A DNA stretch of 64,000 bases from CBDFNN01 sp965250215 (GTDB taxonomy: Bacteria; Bacteroidota; Rhodothermia; Rhodothermales; DATKEJ01): the NCBI GenBank assembly GCA_965250215.1, contig CBDFNN010000003.1:124001-188000 (forward strand), given 5' to 3'. Below the pieces are notes generated by a model. The model was not told where the DNA came from, searched no databases, and saw only the letters and a program-made list of their open reading frames with translations. A program made the translations under genes and the position numbers. Shown here in pieces: positions 17,837 through 25,965 of the stretch (the stretch's first letter is position 1; each line of letters opens with the position of its first letter).

Positions 17837-18225
17837 CGCGAAGGAAAAGAAATCATTCCGCCTGTCGTCCGAGTCTAGTCATTTAACTTTCCGACAGCTG
17901 TTTTCAACTCTGTCCAATCACCGAAAAAGTTATGAGGTCTGTTATCACATATCGATAATGTATTATTATCGACTTGTTATAGGAATGTTAAAATACCGCA
18001 CCCATTTGCGAATTTCTTGTGCCACCAGAAGCCGCCATGGAGTTTCCGAATCCAAGAAGGTCGTGACAAAAACGATGCAAGTTTTGCAGGTCTCGATTTT
18101 GCAAGGCTTCCTCGTTAAACATGCGGCATTCGCCAATGTGTATCGCGGCGCATTGTAGGAGTTCGCTCCGCTCTTTTGTAGCTTGATGAATCCACTGATC
18201 AGCGCTCCCATCGCTAGACCCATCT
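17837..18225. other. Spacer with repeat R2; no confident gene
   Basis: 389 bases. Repeat R2 is at 17951-17987. Downstream of it, roughly 18000-18225, all frames have long open runs on both strands, for example a minus-strand frame with ERSELLQCAAIHIGECRMFNEEAL, but none has a family or a good start. It may be a leader, the tail of a lost gene, or chance at higher GC. Confidence 0.4.
17951..17987 (+). repeat. Cassette-bounding repeat R2
   Basis: Aligns with R1 without gaps. The inner pair CGATAA-N7-TTATCG is kept exactly; the outer pair is weaker (TCGATAAT against GTTATAGG). It separates the toxin-antitoxin unit from the isomerase/oxidoreductase unit. Confidence 0.8.
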
Positions 18226-19071
18226 ATGTCCGTAAATCTCTTAGAAAATATAGCGGTTTGTAGCTGGTCGCTGCGACCGAGCGATACAGCCGATCTCATT
18301 TCAATGGTCCGATCGCTGGGCCTATCGAAAGTTCAACTCGCCCTCAACGACCACCGTGGCAGCGCAGGCGGAGCCGCGATTGGTTCGGAATTGGCGGAAG
18401 CTGGAATCGAGATCGTCTCTGGAATGTTCGGGACCGTCGGTGAGGACTACACGACCCTCGAGACGATCCAACAGACGGGTGGGGTCGTGCCAGATGAGCA
18501 CTGGGAGGCAAATTTGGAGATCGCCCATGAGGTCGTGGAGGCGTCTCTAACTCTCGGGCTAGACCTCGTTAGTTTTCACGCGGGGTTCTTGCCGGAGGAT
18601 TCGTCCGATCCCGATTACGCGAAGTTGATCGAGCGGCTGAGGACGCTGGGAAGGCTGTTTGCGGATGCGGGAATTGATCTGGCCTTCGAAACAGGGCAGG
18701 AAGAGGCAGGGATCCTGGCGAGCTTCCTAGACGATCTGGCCGCACCGAACATCGGTGTCAATTTCGATCCAGCGAACATGATTCTCTACGATAAGGGTGA
18801 TCCCGTGGTGGGGCTGAAGGCGCTTTTACCCTACTTGAAGCAGATTCACATCAAGGATGCAGTGCTCACGTCCGAACCTGGGACCTGGGGTAGCGAAGTT
18901 GTGCTTGGAACTGGACAAGTCGATTGGCCTGGCTTTCTTGGAGTTCTGGAACAAGCTGATTACTCGGCGGCACTCGTGATCGAGCGCGAAGCCGGCGACG
19001 ATCGCCTGGCTGACATACAGGTGGCTATCGACCATCTGAATTCCGTATTAAAGAAAGAGACAAAAGCATGA
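18226..19071 (+). CDS. Sugar phosphate isomerase/epimerase-family TIM barrel
   Basis: A 281-residue AP-endonuclease-2-like barrel. Seen: NIAVCSWSLRPSDTADLISMV at the start, LVSFHAGFLPEDS near 115, DLAFETGQEE near 150 (Glu ligand), VNFDPANMILYDKGDP near 188 (Asp ligand), LPYLKQIHIKDA near 205 (His) and LVIEREAG near 250 (Glu). The four metal ligands are in order, so it should be an active isomerase/epimerase. It overlaps a Gfo/Idh oxidoreductase gene by ATGA, a pairing common in Planctomycetes-type sugar metabolism. GC is clearly higher than flanking DNA, suggesting transfer. Substrate unknown. Confidence 0.85.
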   Translation: MSVNLLENIAVCSWSLRPSDTADLISMVRSLGLSKVQLALNDHRGSAGGAAIGSELAEAGIEIVSGMFGTVGEDYTTLETIQQTGGVVPDEHWEANLEIAHEVVEASLTLGLDLVSFHAGFLPEDSSDPDYAKLIERLRTLGRLFADAGIDLAFETGQEEAGILASFLDDLAAPNIGVNFDPANMILYDKGDPVVGLKALLPYLKQIHIKDAVLTSEPGTWGSEVVLGTGQVDWPGFLGVLEQADYSAALVIEREAGDDRLADIQVAIDHLNSVLKKETKA

Positions 19072-20093
19072 CAAAAGTTGGAGTTATCGGACTAGGTATG
19101 ATGGGGCAGATGCACCTGGCTGCATGGTCCAGCATCAGGGGCACCCGCTTGAGTATGGTGGCGGACATCGATCCGCGTCGTGCTTCAGGCGATTTTTCGG
19201 GTTCGTGGTCCAATATGGACGGCGGTGTTGACTCGATCGATTTTTCGAAAGTGACCGGCACGAGCGACCCGATGGAGCTGATCAACTCGGACGATGTCGA
19301 CCTGATTGACATCTGTGTGCCGACCCCGTTTCATCTCGATTTGGCTCTGGCCGCGATCAAATCGGGGAAGCACGTCCTCTGTGAGAAGCCGCTGGCCCGC
19401 ACGGCAGCCGATGCGCGCAAGATCGCGCGCGCCGCAGAGAAAGGATCAGGATTTTTTATGCCGGCGATGTGCATGCGCTTCTGGCCAGAATGGGTCTGGC
19501 TGAAGAAGGCGGTGGAGAAGGGGACTTATGGGAAGGTGATTAGCGCGGAGTTCTGTCGTGTCGGTGGCCTCCCGCCGGGCTGGTTCGGCAATGGCGAGTT
19601 GTCGGGTGGGGCGATTCTTGATCTGCACCTTCACGACACTGATTTTGTGCACCACGTATTTGGTGTCCCTGATGCGGTTAGCAGTGGTGGTTGGATTGGG
19701 CCAAGCGGCTGTGTTGACCATGTCGACACCCGCTACATCTACGACGACGGTCCGGTGGTCACGGCGCAGGGGAGTTGGGCGGCTCCGGCGATGCCGTTTC
19801 ATATGAGTTTCTGTGTGTTGTTCGAAGAGGCTAGCGTGGACTACAGCCTAAGCCGATCAGACGCTACACTGATGCTCTATCGCAATGCGAAGGGGAATCG
19901 GAAGGCGCCCAAACCGGTTGCGATCAAGTGTCCGGTCGGGGACGGCTATAAGGCCGAGATGGCTTATCTGGCAAAGTGCATCAAGAACGGGACGAGTCCC
20001 GATGTAGTGACAGCGACCGAAGCTGCGGAGTCGATCCGAATTGTCGAGGCCGAGGACAAGAGTGCACAGAGCGGACGGATCGTGCGGTTGTAG
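19068..20093 (+). CDS. Gfo/Idh/MocA-family NAD(P)-dependent oxidoreductase
   Basis: 341 residues. Rossmann start KVGVIGLGMMGQMHLAAW (GxGxxG), then IDICVPTPFHLDLALAAIKSGKHVLCEKPLARTA with the family EKP lysine near residue 106, and a C-terminal domain with GGAILDLHLHDTDFVHHVFG, where Asp and His of DLHLHD are the usual substrate-side residues. It shares an overlapping start with the isomerase, so the two probably do consecutive steps on a sugar or inositol. No signal peptide. The 5' end is GC-rich like its partner; both sit between repeats R2 and R3. Confidence 0.9.
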   Translation: MTKVGVIGLGMMGQMHLAAWSSIRGTRLSMVADIDPRRASGDFSGSWSNMDGGVDSIDFSKVTGTSDPMELINSDDVDLIDICVPTPFHLDLALAAIKSGKHVLCEKPLARTAADARKIARAAEKGSGFFMPAMCMRFWPEWVWLKKAVEKGTYGKVISAEFCRVGGLPPGWFGNGELSGGAILDLHLHDTDFVHHVFGVPDAVSSGGWIGPSGCVDHVDTRYIYDDGPVVTAQGSWAAPAMPFHMSFCVLFEEASVDYSLSRSDATLMLYRNAKGNRKAPKPVAIKCPVGDGYKAEMAYLAKCIKNGTSPDVVTATEAAESIRIVEAEDKSAQSGRIVRL

Positions 20094-20128
20094 TCAATAT
20101 GAGACGCGTCACAAAAAGGCGAGTACAT

Positions 20129-20165
20129 ACCGATAACTTATTATTATCGACTTGTTATCTGAATA
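20129..20165 (+). repeat. Cassette-bounding repeat R3
   Basis: Closest to R1 in its left half and to R2 in its right half. Inner pair CGATAA-N7-TTATCG exact; outer pair CCGATAAC / GTTATCTG has one mismatch. It lies 36 bases after the oxidoreductase stop and 47 bases before the next start codon. Confidence 0.8.
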
Positions 20166-20211
20166 AACTAGATACCGACCGTCTCTACTCATAAGGCAAA
20201 AAAGTAATTTC

Positions 20212-20670
20212 ATGAAGAATCTTATTTTCCCTAGAAGAGAATCGATATCCAAAGCAATTTTAGAAGATTGTCTTTCTAGGCTTGATACTGTATCTGGTAG
20301 CAGATCTTTCAAGTCTAAGGAAGCCGTTTCTCAAGTATCCATTTATTAGAATCTAAGCACAGAAGAACTATTATCGAGTGCACTAGAGCAAACTATTGAG
20401 CAGGAAGAGATTGGAATTAACGCTATGGAAATGGAGCATATTCATCCATTTAGTGCCTTTTATTGGAATATATTAATTGAAAGGAGAGGTCTTCTATCCC
20501 GAAAGGCCAGGCTCTGCATTAGCTTGGTTCTACAAAGCTATGACATCGAGAGAGGCAAATTGATTTTTCCGTCGTTTATTTACTACAGCGGCCATAATAT
20601 GTACGAGTTTCAAGCTGTTGTAGGACAGGAAGATGCAAGCAAATGTATTGCTGAAATTAGTGGCATTTGA
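20212..20670 (+). pseudogene. Small unknown gene with an in-frame amber codon
   Basis: A 152-codon frame opens at ATG 20212 (MKNLIFPRRESISKAILEDC) and is interrupted once, by TAG at 20347-20349 (codon 46, ...VSQVSIY-stop-NLSTEELL...). It then stays open to TGA at 20670, and the composition looks coding on both sides. The downstream part could also start at ATG 20425 (MEMEHIHPFSAF, 81 residues). No family recognised; the protein is mostly helical then beta-rich, resembling small cassette-borne hypothetical proteins. Low GC compared with the preceding unit. Probably inactivated by a point mutation. Confidence 0.55.
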
Positions 20671-20715
20671 CTTCGAAGCTTTTTGATGCTTTGAGGTAAT
20701 TAAGAATGGTCAACT

Positions 20716-20752
20716 TCCAATAAGTTATTATTATCGGACATTGGCAGTGCAA
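20716..20752 (+). repeat. Divergent cassette-bounding repeat R4
   Basis: About 18 of the first 22 positions match R3, including the core TTATTATTATCG; the right half has diverged and lost about four bases. Its outer pair has changed on both sides to CCAAT (20717-20721) and ATTGG (20740-20744), so pairing is kept. It closes the block; the next gene is on the other strand. Confidence 0.65.
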
Positions 20753-20816
20753 AAAGCCAAAGAACCGACGATTCAAGAATTTTCCTGATTGTTTGATAGG
20801 TCTACTACATGTTTTG

Positions 20817-21938
20817 TCATCGGATCAGTAGCATGGCTCGACTCTCGGAGAAGACTTCTCCTTTTACACGGTAGAGATACAATCCCGGAGGGGAATTACC
20901 AGCTGAGAATGTAAACAGATGGGGGACGTTTGCTGAGAGTCGGCCCTGGTTCAAGGTGCGGACGTGCCGGCCCGTGTCATCGTAGATCTCAACGTGCACT
21001 TGTTGTTCACGTGCAACTGTGAGCGTGAATTGGGTTTGGGGGTTGAATGGATTCGGATAGGCCGCACTCAAGAGATGGGTACCCGGAAGCTCCATGGTCG
21101 CTTCGACCTCCTGACTGTATACAAAAGCCCCATTGTAATCCACTTGCTTAAGCCGGAAACGGTAACGGCCCGGTGCCAGATCCTTGTTGCGGTAGCTGTA
21201 GCGTTGGGCCTCGGTCGTGGTCCCCGCGCCGCCTACGAAGGTCAGGGTTTGCCAATGCTCTGCATCAGGGTTCTGTATCTGCACCTCGAATCCGGCATTG
21301 TTGGTTTCCGTGGCTGTTTCCCATGAAAGCACGACACCGCCGTCATCGCTTAAGGCATCAAAGGCCGTCAATTCTACGGGCAAGGGGCCGAGCCTGTAAT
21401 GAATCACACCGTTCCAAACGCGGGGTATAAATAAGCCGCCCCCGTTAGCATAGGGGTACTCCAACCCTGTACCCTCTAAAAATTGCAAATTGGCATCGGA
21501 AGCGAATACGTTCCCACGCGTCGAACCATTGGAGTAATTCAAGGAGACGGCTACATTGCTTGAGGTGACATAAAAGGCATAGGTTTCGCCGACATCAATG
21601 GATACGTTAATACTTAAGGGTACCGGTGTAGGAGTCCCCTGGGGTTGGGCGACTACATCGGCGTCTCCCACTAGGGTCCAGGCTCCGGCGTTGGTTTCGA
21701 AGCCTACATGCGTTCCCGTTTTGTAATACACTTCGATATTTGTATCCCCTTGAGGATGTACATCGAAGGATTGAATGGTCACCTGATTAATGGCCACCAA
21801 ATCAAACATATTACCTCGGTGGTTGTTGCCGGCAGCAAATGTGGTAGAGAGGGTCAACTGGGCCGCCGCCACTTGAGGGAGTAGCACGAAGCCTACGAGT
21901 ATCAAACAAACAGGAAGAATTTTGGAGCGACGTTTCAT
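20817..21938 (-). CDS. Secreted protein with type IX secretion C-terminal sorting domain
   Basis: About 373 residues from ATG 21938 (MKRRSKILPVCLILVGFVLLP, signal peptide ending AAAQ). Residues about 25-175 form an Ig/jelly-roll-like beta domain (FAAGNNHRGNMFDLVA, VQPQGT, YAFYVTS) seen in secreted Bacteroidota proteins. Then LPVELTAFDALSDDGGVVLSWETATETNNAGFEVQ, a fibronectin-III-like linker, and the sorting domain AAYPNPFNPQTQFTLTVAREQQVHVEIYDDTGR ending GLYLYRVKGE...SRAMLLIR. It should cross the outer membrane by the T9SS and stay on or leave the surface. Ligand or activity unknown. Confidence 0.85.
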   Translation of the reverse strand: MKRRSKILPVCLILVGFVLLPQVAAAQLTLSTTFAAGNNHRGNMFDLVAINQVTIQSFDVHPQGDTNIEVYYKTGTHVGFETNAGAWTLVGDADVVAQPQGTPTPVPLSINVSIDVGETYAFYVTSSNVAVSLNYSNGSTRGNVFASDANLQFLEGTGLEYPYANGGGLFIPRVWNGVIHYRLGPLPVELTAFDALSDDGGVVLSWETATETNNAGFEVQIQNPDAEHWQTLTFVGGAGTTTEAQRYSYRNKDLAPGRYRFRLKQVDYNGAFVYSQEVEATMELPGTHLLSAAYPNPFNPQTQFTLTVAREQQVHVEIYDDTGRHVRTLNQGRLSANVPHLFTFSAGNSPPGLYLYRVKGEVFSESRAMLLIR

Positions 21939-22025
21939 GGCTACAGGGTTTAGGTGAAGAGGACTTCCAAGAATAAAGCACTTAGGACTTCTGATCATTA
22001 AGTACGCATGTTTCGGATTGCGTTT

Positions 22026-22400
22026 TCAACCCAACGCACTGACTACATCATCATCAGTGTTGTAGCTCAGGATTTTTTTGAAGTCACCCAAGAAGTGTGT
22101 GGCTTTCGCTGAAAGATCGAGCAGGCACACCGCAAAGTCAACAAGTTCTGTTTGATGATGATCATACCCACGCCCTGAGTACGAGAACCTTGTCCTTGGA
22201 TTGAAAGGATTCGGATAGTTCTAATGCAGCGTAAAATGTTGGGGGATATTCTCGTTTTCTAGGTCTGTCTCGTCGGCGTTGGGATCGAATTCAATCATCC
22301 TGTCCGTTTCCGTAAAGCTATGCCTTGTAATGGTCCCACCCATGAGATAGACAAAGCCAATTGCAAGTAGTTCGAGCGTCGAGCTAGGTACTTCCTTTAA
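22026..22400 (-). pseudogene. Decayed kelch-repeat / T9SS sorting-domain gene fragment
   Basis: Reading right to left directly after the M81 stop, one frame gives LAIGFVYLMGG...RMIEFDPNADE, the look of a kelch blade, then QHFTLH-TAG-NYPNPFNPRTRFSY and FAVCLLDLSAKATHFLGDF, a worn type IX sorting domain, ending at TGA 22026-22028. Conserved homologous domains have Gln (CAG) where TAG stands at 22221-22223. The frame is the same as that of the upstream M81 gene. I take it as a degraded gene end; a read-through extension is a remote alternative. Confidence 0.6.
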
Positions 22401-23951
22401 CTAGTTGTTGAAAGGGTAAAGTTCTTTGATCGGCGCAAACTCATAATCAAGCGCATCAAGCCTCGTCGTTCCAACCCAAGGTCCCGGCGCATCGACAAGA
22501 ATATTAGTTTTCGCATATCCAGTCTCATCAAAACCCCGGCGAAAATGAACGCGTGATTTAACCACAAAGACTTTGTAGTTGTCCGGATCGATCCCGCCAA
22601 ATCTCAACTGACTGGGTCGGATAATTTGATCATAGGCGGGCGTAATTATGAGCATATTTCCCTTGCCGAATTCGATTGCAGCAACGTGGTCAAACTCGCC
22701 ATCCGTTCCAAAATATTTTACGGTTCCCATTATTCGAATTGGCTTTCCAGCGGACACACCCGTAAATCCACCGAGCTCCATATCAAAAGCATCTCCCGGT
22801 TTGACTTTCGCTTTAAGAAGCTTCTCTAAGGCATTCTCATCCCGAAGAGAGGCGTATAAAACATCGCCGACGTTCTGCTCAAGCAATTCGCGAAGGATCC
22901 AGGTCGCATCTCCCGGACGATCAGAATAATCGCCTAGCACCACCGGCACTTTGTTCTCAGCAATAGCTTTTTTTGCCATCTGAACGGCTTCCTTCGGCAT
23001 TGGGAATTTTCCAAACGCAAACTCTTCCCGAACCCGCCAAATATACTCCGACATATCCTCAGCAATGCGGTTTGCTAGCTCCTGATCATTGTTGGTCATA
23101 ACATGGACAGTCATCCCGACATCGGGTACATCCGACCACGGGTATCCGTAAAACACGCTAACAAAAGCACCCACTTCCCGAGCTTCCCAGCGTCTAGCTC
23201 GTTCCATAATATCCATCGATGGCGATTGACCTGTCCATTGAAGGACGGTAGCCGTAATGATCTTTGGTCTTTGGGTCGCGGTTGTCGGAATATAATTGCC
23301 TCGGATGACAGATCTGATGTACCGTGCGGCTCGCTCACCTTGAAGTCGCGCATCGTAGTGAGGATATCTTTTCGTTACAAAAGCACCATCGGCCCATTTT
23401 AGAAACTCTTCATCCTCATTGCCGTGAAGGTCAAACGTTCCAACAATTGGAACGTCCTCACCTAGCAGAAGACGAATACGTCTCGCGATTTCAGCCTCGG
23501 GTCTTGGAATTCCGCGAACGGCCAATGCACCATGAAGGGCAAGAAAAACGCCATCAATTTTTGGCTGGGCTCCGATTTCGGAAAGGATCTGTTTCATAAA
23601 AAACTCGAAACTATCCCTTGAATTCCAACTTCCCGAAGAACCCCCGAAAACTGCATATGGCGAAGAAATACCGACGACATCCATATCGCCAAAATCTCTT
23701 GCCTGATTTACAAAGCCTTTGACAAAATTACCAACCTTCAATACTTCGTCGCCCTTCAAAACGGCGCGCAGGCGCGTCCAATCCTCCAATGTCGTATCTC
23801 CACCAGGACAAAAGGTGCACGTTTCATGCTGATACCGGACCACAGCAATTATTGATTTGTCCTTTCTCGCTTCTGAATCCGGATTTTGCGCTGTGGCAGC
23901 TCCTGTTAGGATTAACAACAAGTAGAGCAATCCGATCACCTTCTTTTTCAT
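22401..23951 (-). CDS. Exported M81-family (MlrC-like) metallopeptidase
   Basis: About 516 residues from ATG 23951; the preceding in-frame Met codons lack a leading signal peptide. MKKKVIGLLYLLLILTGAATAQ is a signal peptide. The body follows MlrC: IIAVVRYQHETCTFCPG, DGVFLALHGALAVRGIPRPEAEIARRIR, VPIVGTFDLHGNEDEEFL (Zn ligands Asp, His), FVTKRYPHYDARLQGERAA (His), VVLGDYSDRPGDATWILREL (DUF1485/MlrC C-terminal region). MlrC of microcystin degraders hydrolyses linear peptides. An exported form probably acts on peptides or amides in the periplasm. Catalytic residues appear kept. Confidence 0.85.
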   Translation of the reverse strand: MKKKVIGLLYLLLILTGAATAQNPDSEARKDKSIIAVVRYQHETCTFCPGGDTTLEDWTRLRAVLKGDEVLKVGNFVKGFVNQARDFGDMDVVGISSPYAVFGGSSGSWNSRDSFEFFMKQILSEIGAQPKIDGVFLALHGALAVRGIPRPEAEIARRIRLLLGEDVPIVGTFDLHGNEDEEFLKWADGAFVTKRYPHYDARLQGERAARYIRSVIRGNYIPTTATQRPKIITATVLQWTGQSPSMDIMERARRWEAREVGAFVSVFYGYPWSDVPDVGMTVHVMTNNDQELANRIAEDMSEYIWRVREEFAFGKFPMPKEAVQMAKKAIAENKVPVVLGDYSDRPGDATWILRELLEQNVGDVLYASLRDENALEKLLKAKVKPGDAFDMELGGFTGVSAGKPIRIMGTVKYFGTDGEFDHVAAIEFGKGNMLIITPAYDQIIRPSQLRFGGIDPDNYKVFVVKSRVHFRRGFDETGYAKTNILVDAPGPWVGTTRLDALDYEFAPIKELYPFNN

Positions 23952-24146
23952 CTCACTTAATTGTCTTAATAAATTTCGTTCAGGCCTGAATCTCAATATC
24001 AGTGAGATTGAACGCTGCCATTGCATTTGGATATCCTTCAGCAATTTTCGCTGATGGCATCTGATTGGACTCTCTAATATACTCTTCGTTAGCTAGGACA
24101 ATTTGTCCGCCTTAGATAGGTCTCCGCGTGCAAGGTCCAGTATAAA

Positions 24147-24830
24147 TTAATGGTATTGGTCAAAATACTCTTGCAAAGTCAAATTGTGAGGTTCAAAGTC
24201 TTCTGATAGAATTTCCATTTTTCGAATTCTGTCTAATCGAAAAAATCGAAATTCCTTTCGCAATCGACACCATGCGACCAAATACCAATTTTCGGAATTC
24301 AATAGTGCAAATGGCTCTATCAATCTGTTCGTTGCAGTTCCTTCCTTATTAAAATATTGTATCTCGACAAGCTTGTAATTGGTCAGTGCGTTTTGCAGAT
24401 CTGACAAATTGTTACTATTCCTTTCTTTATTTATGACTTGGTCAAATTGAGTTCTATTAGCAAGCAAATTTGCCTTGTCTTTGGCGCTATATCTTAGAAT
24501 TGATTTGATTTTATCAATTGCTTCCGAATAGTCCTTTACAAATGAGGCATCCTTGTTTTTCAGTACTAACTGTTCTGCGAGTATTAAAGCGTTTACTTGT
24601 TTTTCGGTGAACATGATTGGTGGTATTTTATAACCTTCCATTAGTGCATATCCTTTTCCTTCTACCGTCAAAATGGGGACGCCTGCTCTCTCCAATGCTC
24701 TTATATCTCGGTAGATTGTCCTTTTACCAACTTGAAATTTTCGGGATAATTCAGAAGCAGTGACAATTTTCTTAGTCTGAAATTGAATTAAAATGGCTGT
24801 TAATCGAGATAGTCTATTTACTTCAGCCAT
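24147..24830 (-). CDS. HTH/WYL-domain transcriptional regulator (YafY-like)
   Basis: About 227 residues from ATG 24830 (MAEVNRLSRLTAIL). N-terminal winged HTH: LSRKFQVGKRTIYRDIRALERAGVPI (about 28-53). The WYL core is a variant: LVEIQYFNKEGTATNRLIEPFALLNSENWYLVAWCRLRKEFRFFRLDRI (about 150-200), with NWYLVAW replacing the WYL triplet pattern and FRLDRI kept. WYL regulators sense ligands such as nucleic acid fragments. It overlaps the end of the alpha/beta hydrolase gene by 13 bases on the same strand, so both are likely one transcript. Confidence 0.88.
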   Translation of the reverse strand: MAEVNRLSRLTAILIQFQTKKIVTASELSRKFQVGKRTIYRDIRALERAGVPILTVEGKGYALMEGYKIPPIMFTEKQVNALILAEQLVLKNKDASFVKDYSEAIDKIKSILRYSAKDKANLLANRTQFDQVINKERNSNNLSDLQNALTNYKLVEIQYFNKEGTATNRLIEPFALLNSENWYLVAWCRLRKEFRFFRLDRIRKMEILSEDFEPHNLTLQEYFDQYH

Positions 24831-25768
24831 TCTAGAATCGCTTGGTTTGTTTCTTCCGGCTTTTCTTGCTGGATCCAATGACCGCAATCCAGATTGACCA
24901 CTTCCACATTGGGGACGAACTCTGTTAGTTTTTCAAACTTCGGAATCATATCCCGATCGCCATAGATCATGAGTGTAGGCTGTTGGATGATTGGGTTCAC
25001 GTCCGCCAATAATCGCCAGTTTCGGTCAAGGTTTCTGTACCAATTTATACTGCCTGTGAACCCAGCTGATTCGAAGGCGGAGACGAAAACAGCCAGTTCG
25101 CTGTCGCTCATTATGGGCTCTCCGAGTGGTGTTTCTGCTCTCGCGAGATTGATCATCATCATACCTGGCTGCGGCGGCGTGGGGGGTACGTTTTTGCGGT
25201 ACATGTTGCGAAGGAACTGGAATGTATTTTGATCCAATACGGCGTCCGCGACGCCTGGCTGTCGATTGAAGTGGACAAAATAGAAGTCACCGCCAAATAT
25301 TGCTTCCATCATCTCGATCCAGGGAATCTCTCCACGCTCTTGGTAAGGCAAAGCCAAATTTATCACTTTATTTACTCGCTTCGGATGCAATAAGGTCAAG
25401 CCCCAAACAACAAATGCGCCCCAATCATGACCGACAAAGGTAGCATCTTTGTATCCGTAGTGATCGAGAAGTGCGATGAGATCACCCGACAAGTGTTCAA
25501 TGTCATAGTCAGTGACTTCGGTCGGACGGGATGAGTTGCAATAACCCCGCTGGTTTGGGACGATGACATGGTAGCCTGCTGCGACAAGGGCGGGCACCTG
25601 ATGGCGCCAAGAAAAGGCATGCTCTGGCCAGCCGTGACAAAGTACAATAGCTTTTCCTGCATTTTCTCGGCCTGCTTCAAAGACTTCGAGTTCCACACCG
25701 TTGACTGAAATAAGATTGGGCTTGGGAAAATCGCTTGGATTAAACATGGCATTAATTAGGTTTGTCAT
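24818..25768 (-). CDS. Alpha/beta hydrolase, epoxide-hydrolase-like
   Basis: About 316 residues from ATG 25768 (MTNLINAMFNPSDFPKP; ATG 25747 possible). Motifs: oxyanion HGWPEHAFSWR near 46, the nucleophile elbow GHDWGAFVVWG near 112 with Asp as nucleophile, acid in MIYGDRDMIP and base His in LDCGHWIQQEKPEE. An Asp nucleophile with HGWP points to epoxide hydrolase, less likely haloalkane dehalogenase. No signal peptide. The regulator gene overlaps its end. Epoxide substrate not known. Confidence 0.88.
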   Translation of the reverse strand: MTNLINAMFNPSDFPKPNLISVNGVELEVFEAGRENAGKAIVLCHGWPEHAFSWRHQVPALVAAGYHVIVPNQRGYCNSSRPTEVTDYDIEHLSGDLIALLDHYGYKDATFVGHDWGAFVVWGLTLLHPKRVNKVINLALPYQERGEIPWIEMMEAIFGGDFYFVHFNRQPGVADAVLDQNTFQFLRNMYRKNVPPTPPQPGMMMINLARAETPLGEPIMSDSELAVFVSAFESAGFTGSINWYRNLDRNWRLLADVNPIIQQPTLMIYGDRDMIPKFEKLTEFVPNVEVVNLDCGHWIQQEKPEETNQAILEWLK

Positions 25769-25965
25769 TTTTCCGTGATTCAAAAGATAAATTGATACTG
25801 CAAATTTAAACCTGACAAGTGACAACCTTATGTCAAGGGTCAGAGTTTGCCTGTTTTCGGACTATGCATAAACTAGTCGTTTCTTGTTGACCTGCCCTAG
25901 TCGCTGTACTTTGTATGCGTTGAGTTTCAGCCTTCTGTCTTTTTTAGAAAACCGTACTTTCTACC

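Noticed and set aside
18000..18299. Minus-strand frames facing the isomerase gene
   Set aside because: Several long overlapping open frames on both strands at high GC; none has a family, start site or conserved motif, and they overlap the start of the isomerase gene.
17051..20752. Integron attC sites for repeats R1-R4
   Set aside because: No RYYYAAC/GTTRRRY end boxes; the conserved part is the centre rather than the ends; no integron-type integrase beside the block. GTTAGGC at about 17124 looks like an attC end but has no partner box.
20964..21430. Long plus-strand frames inside the T9SS gene
   Set aside because: They are antisense to a well-supported secreted protein with signal peptide and sorting domain.
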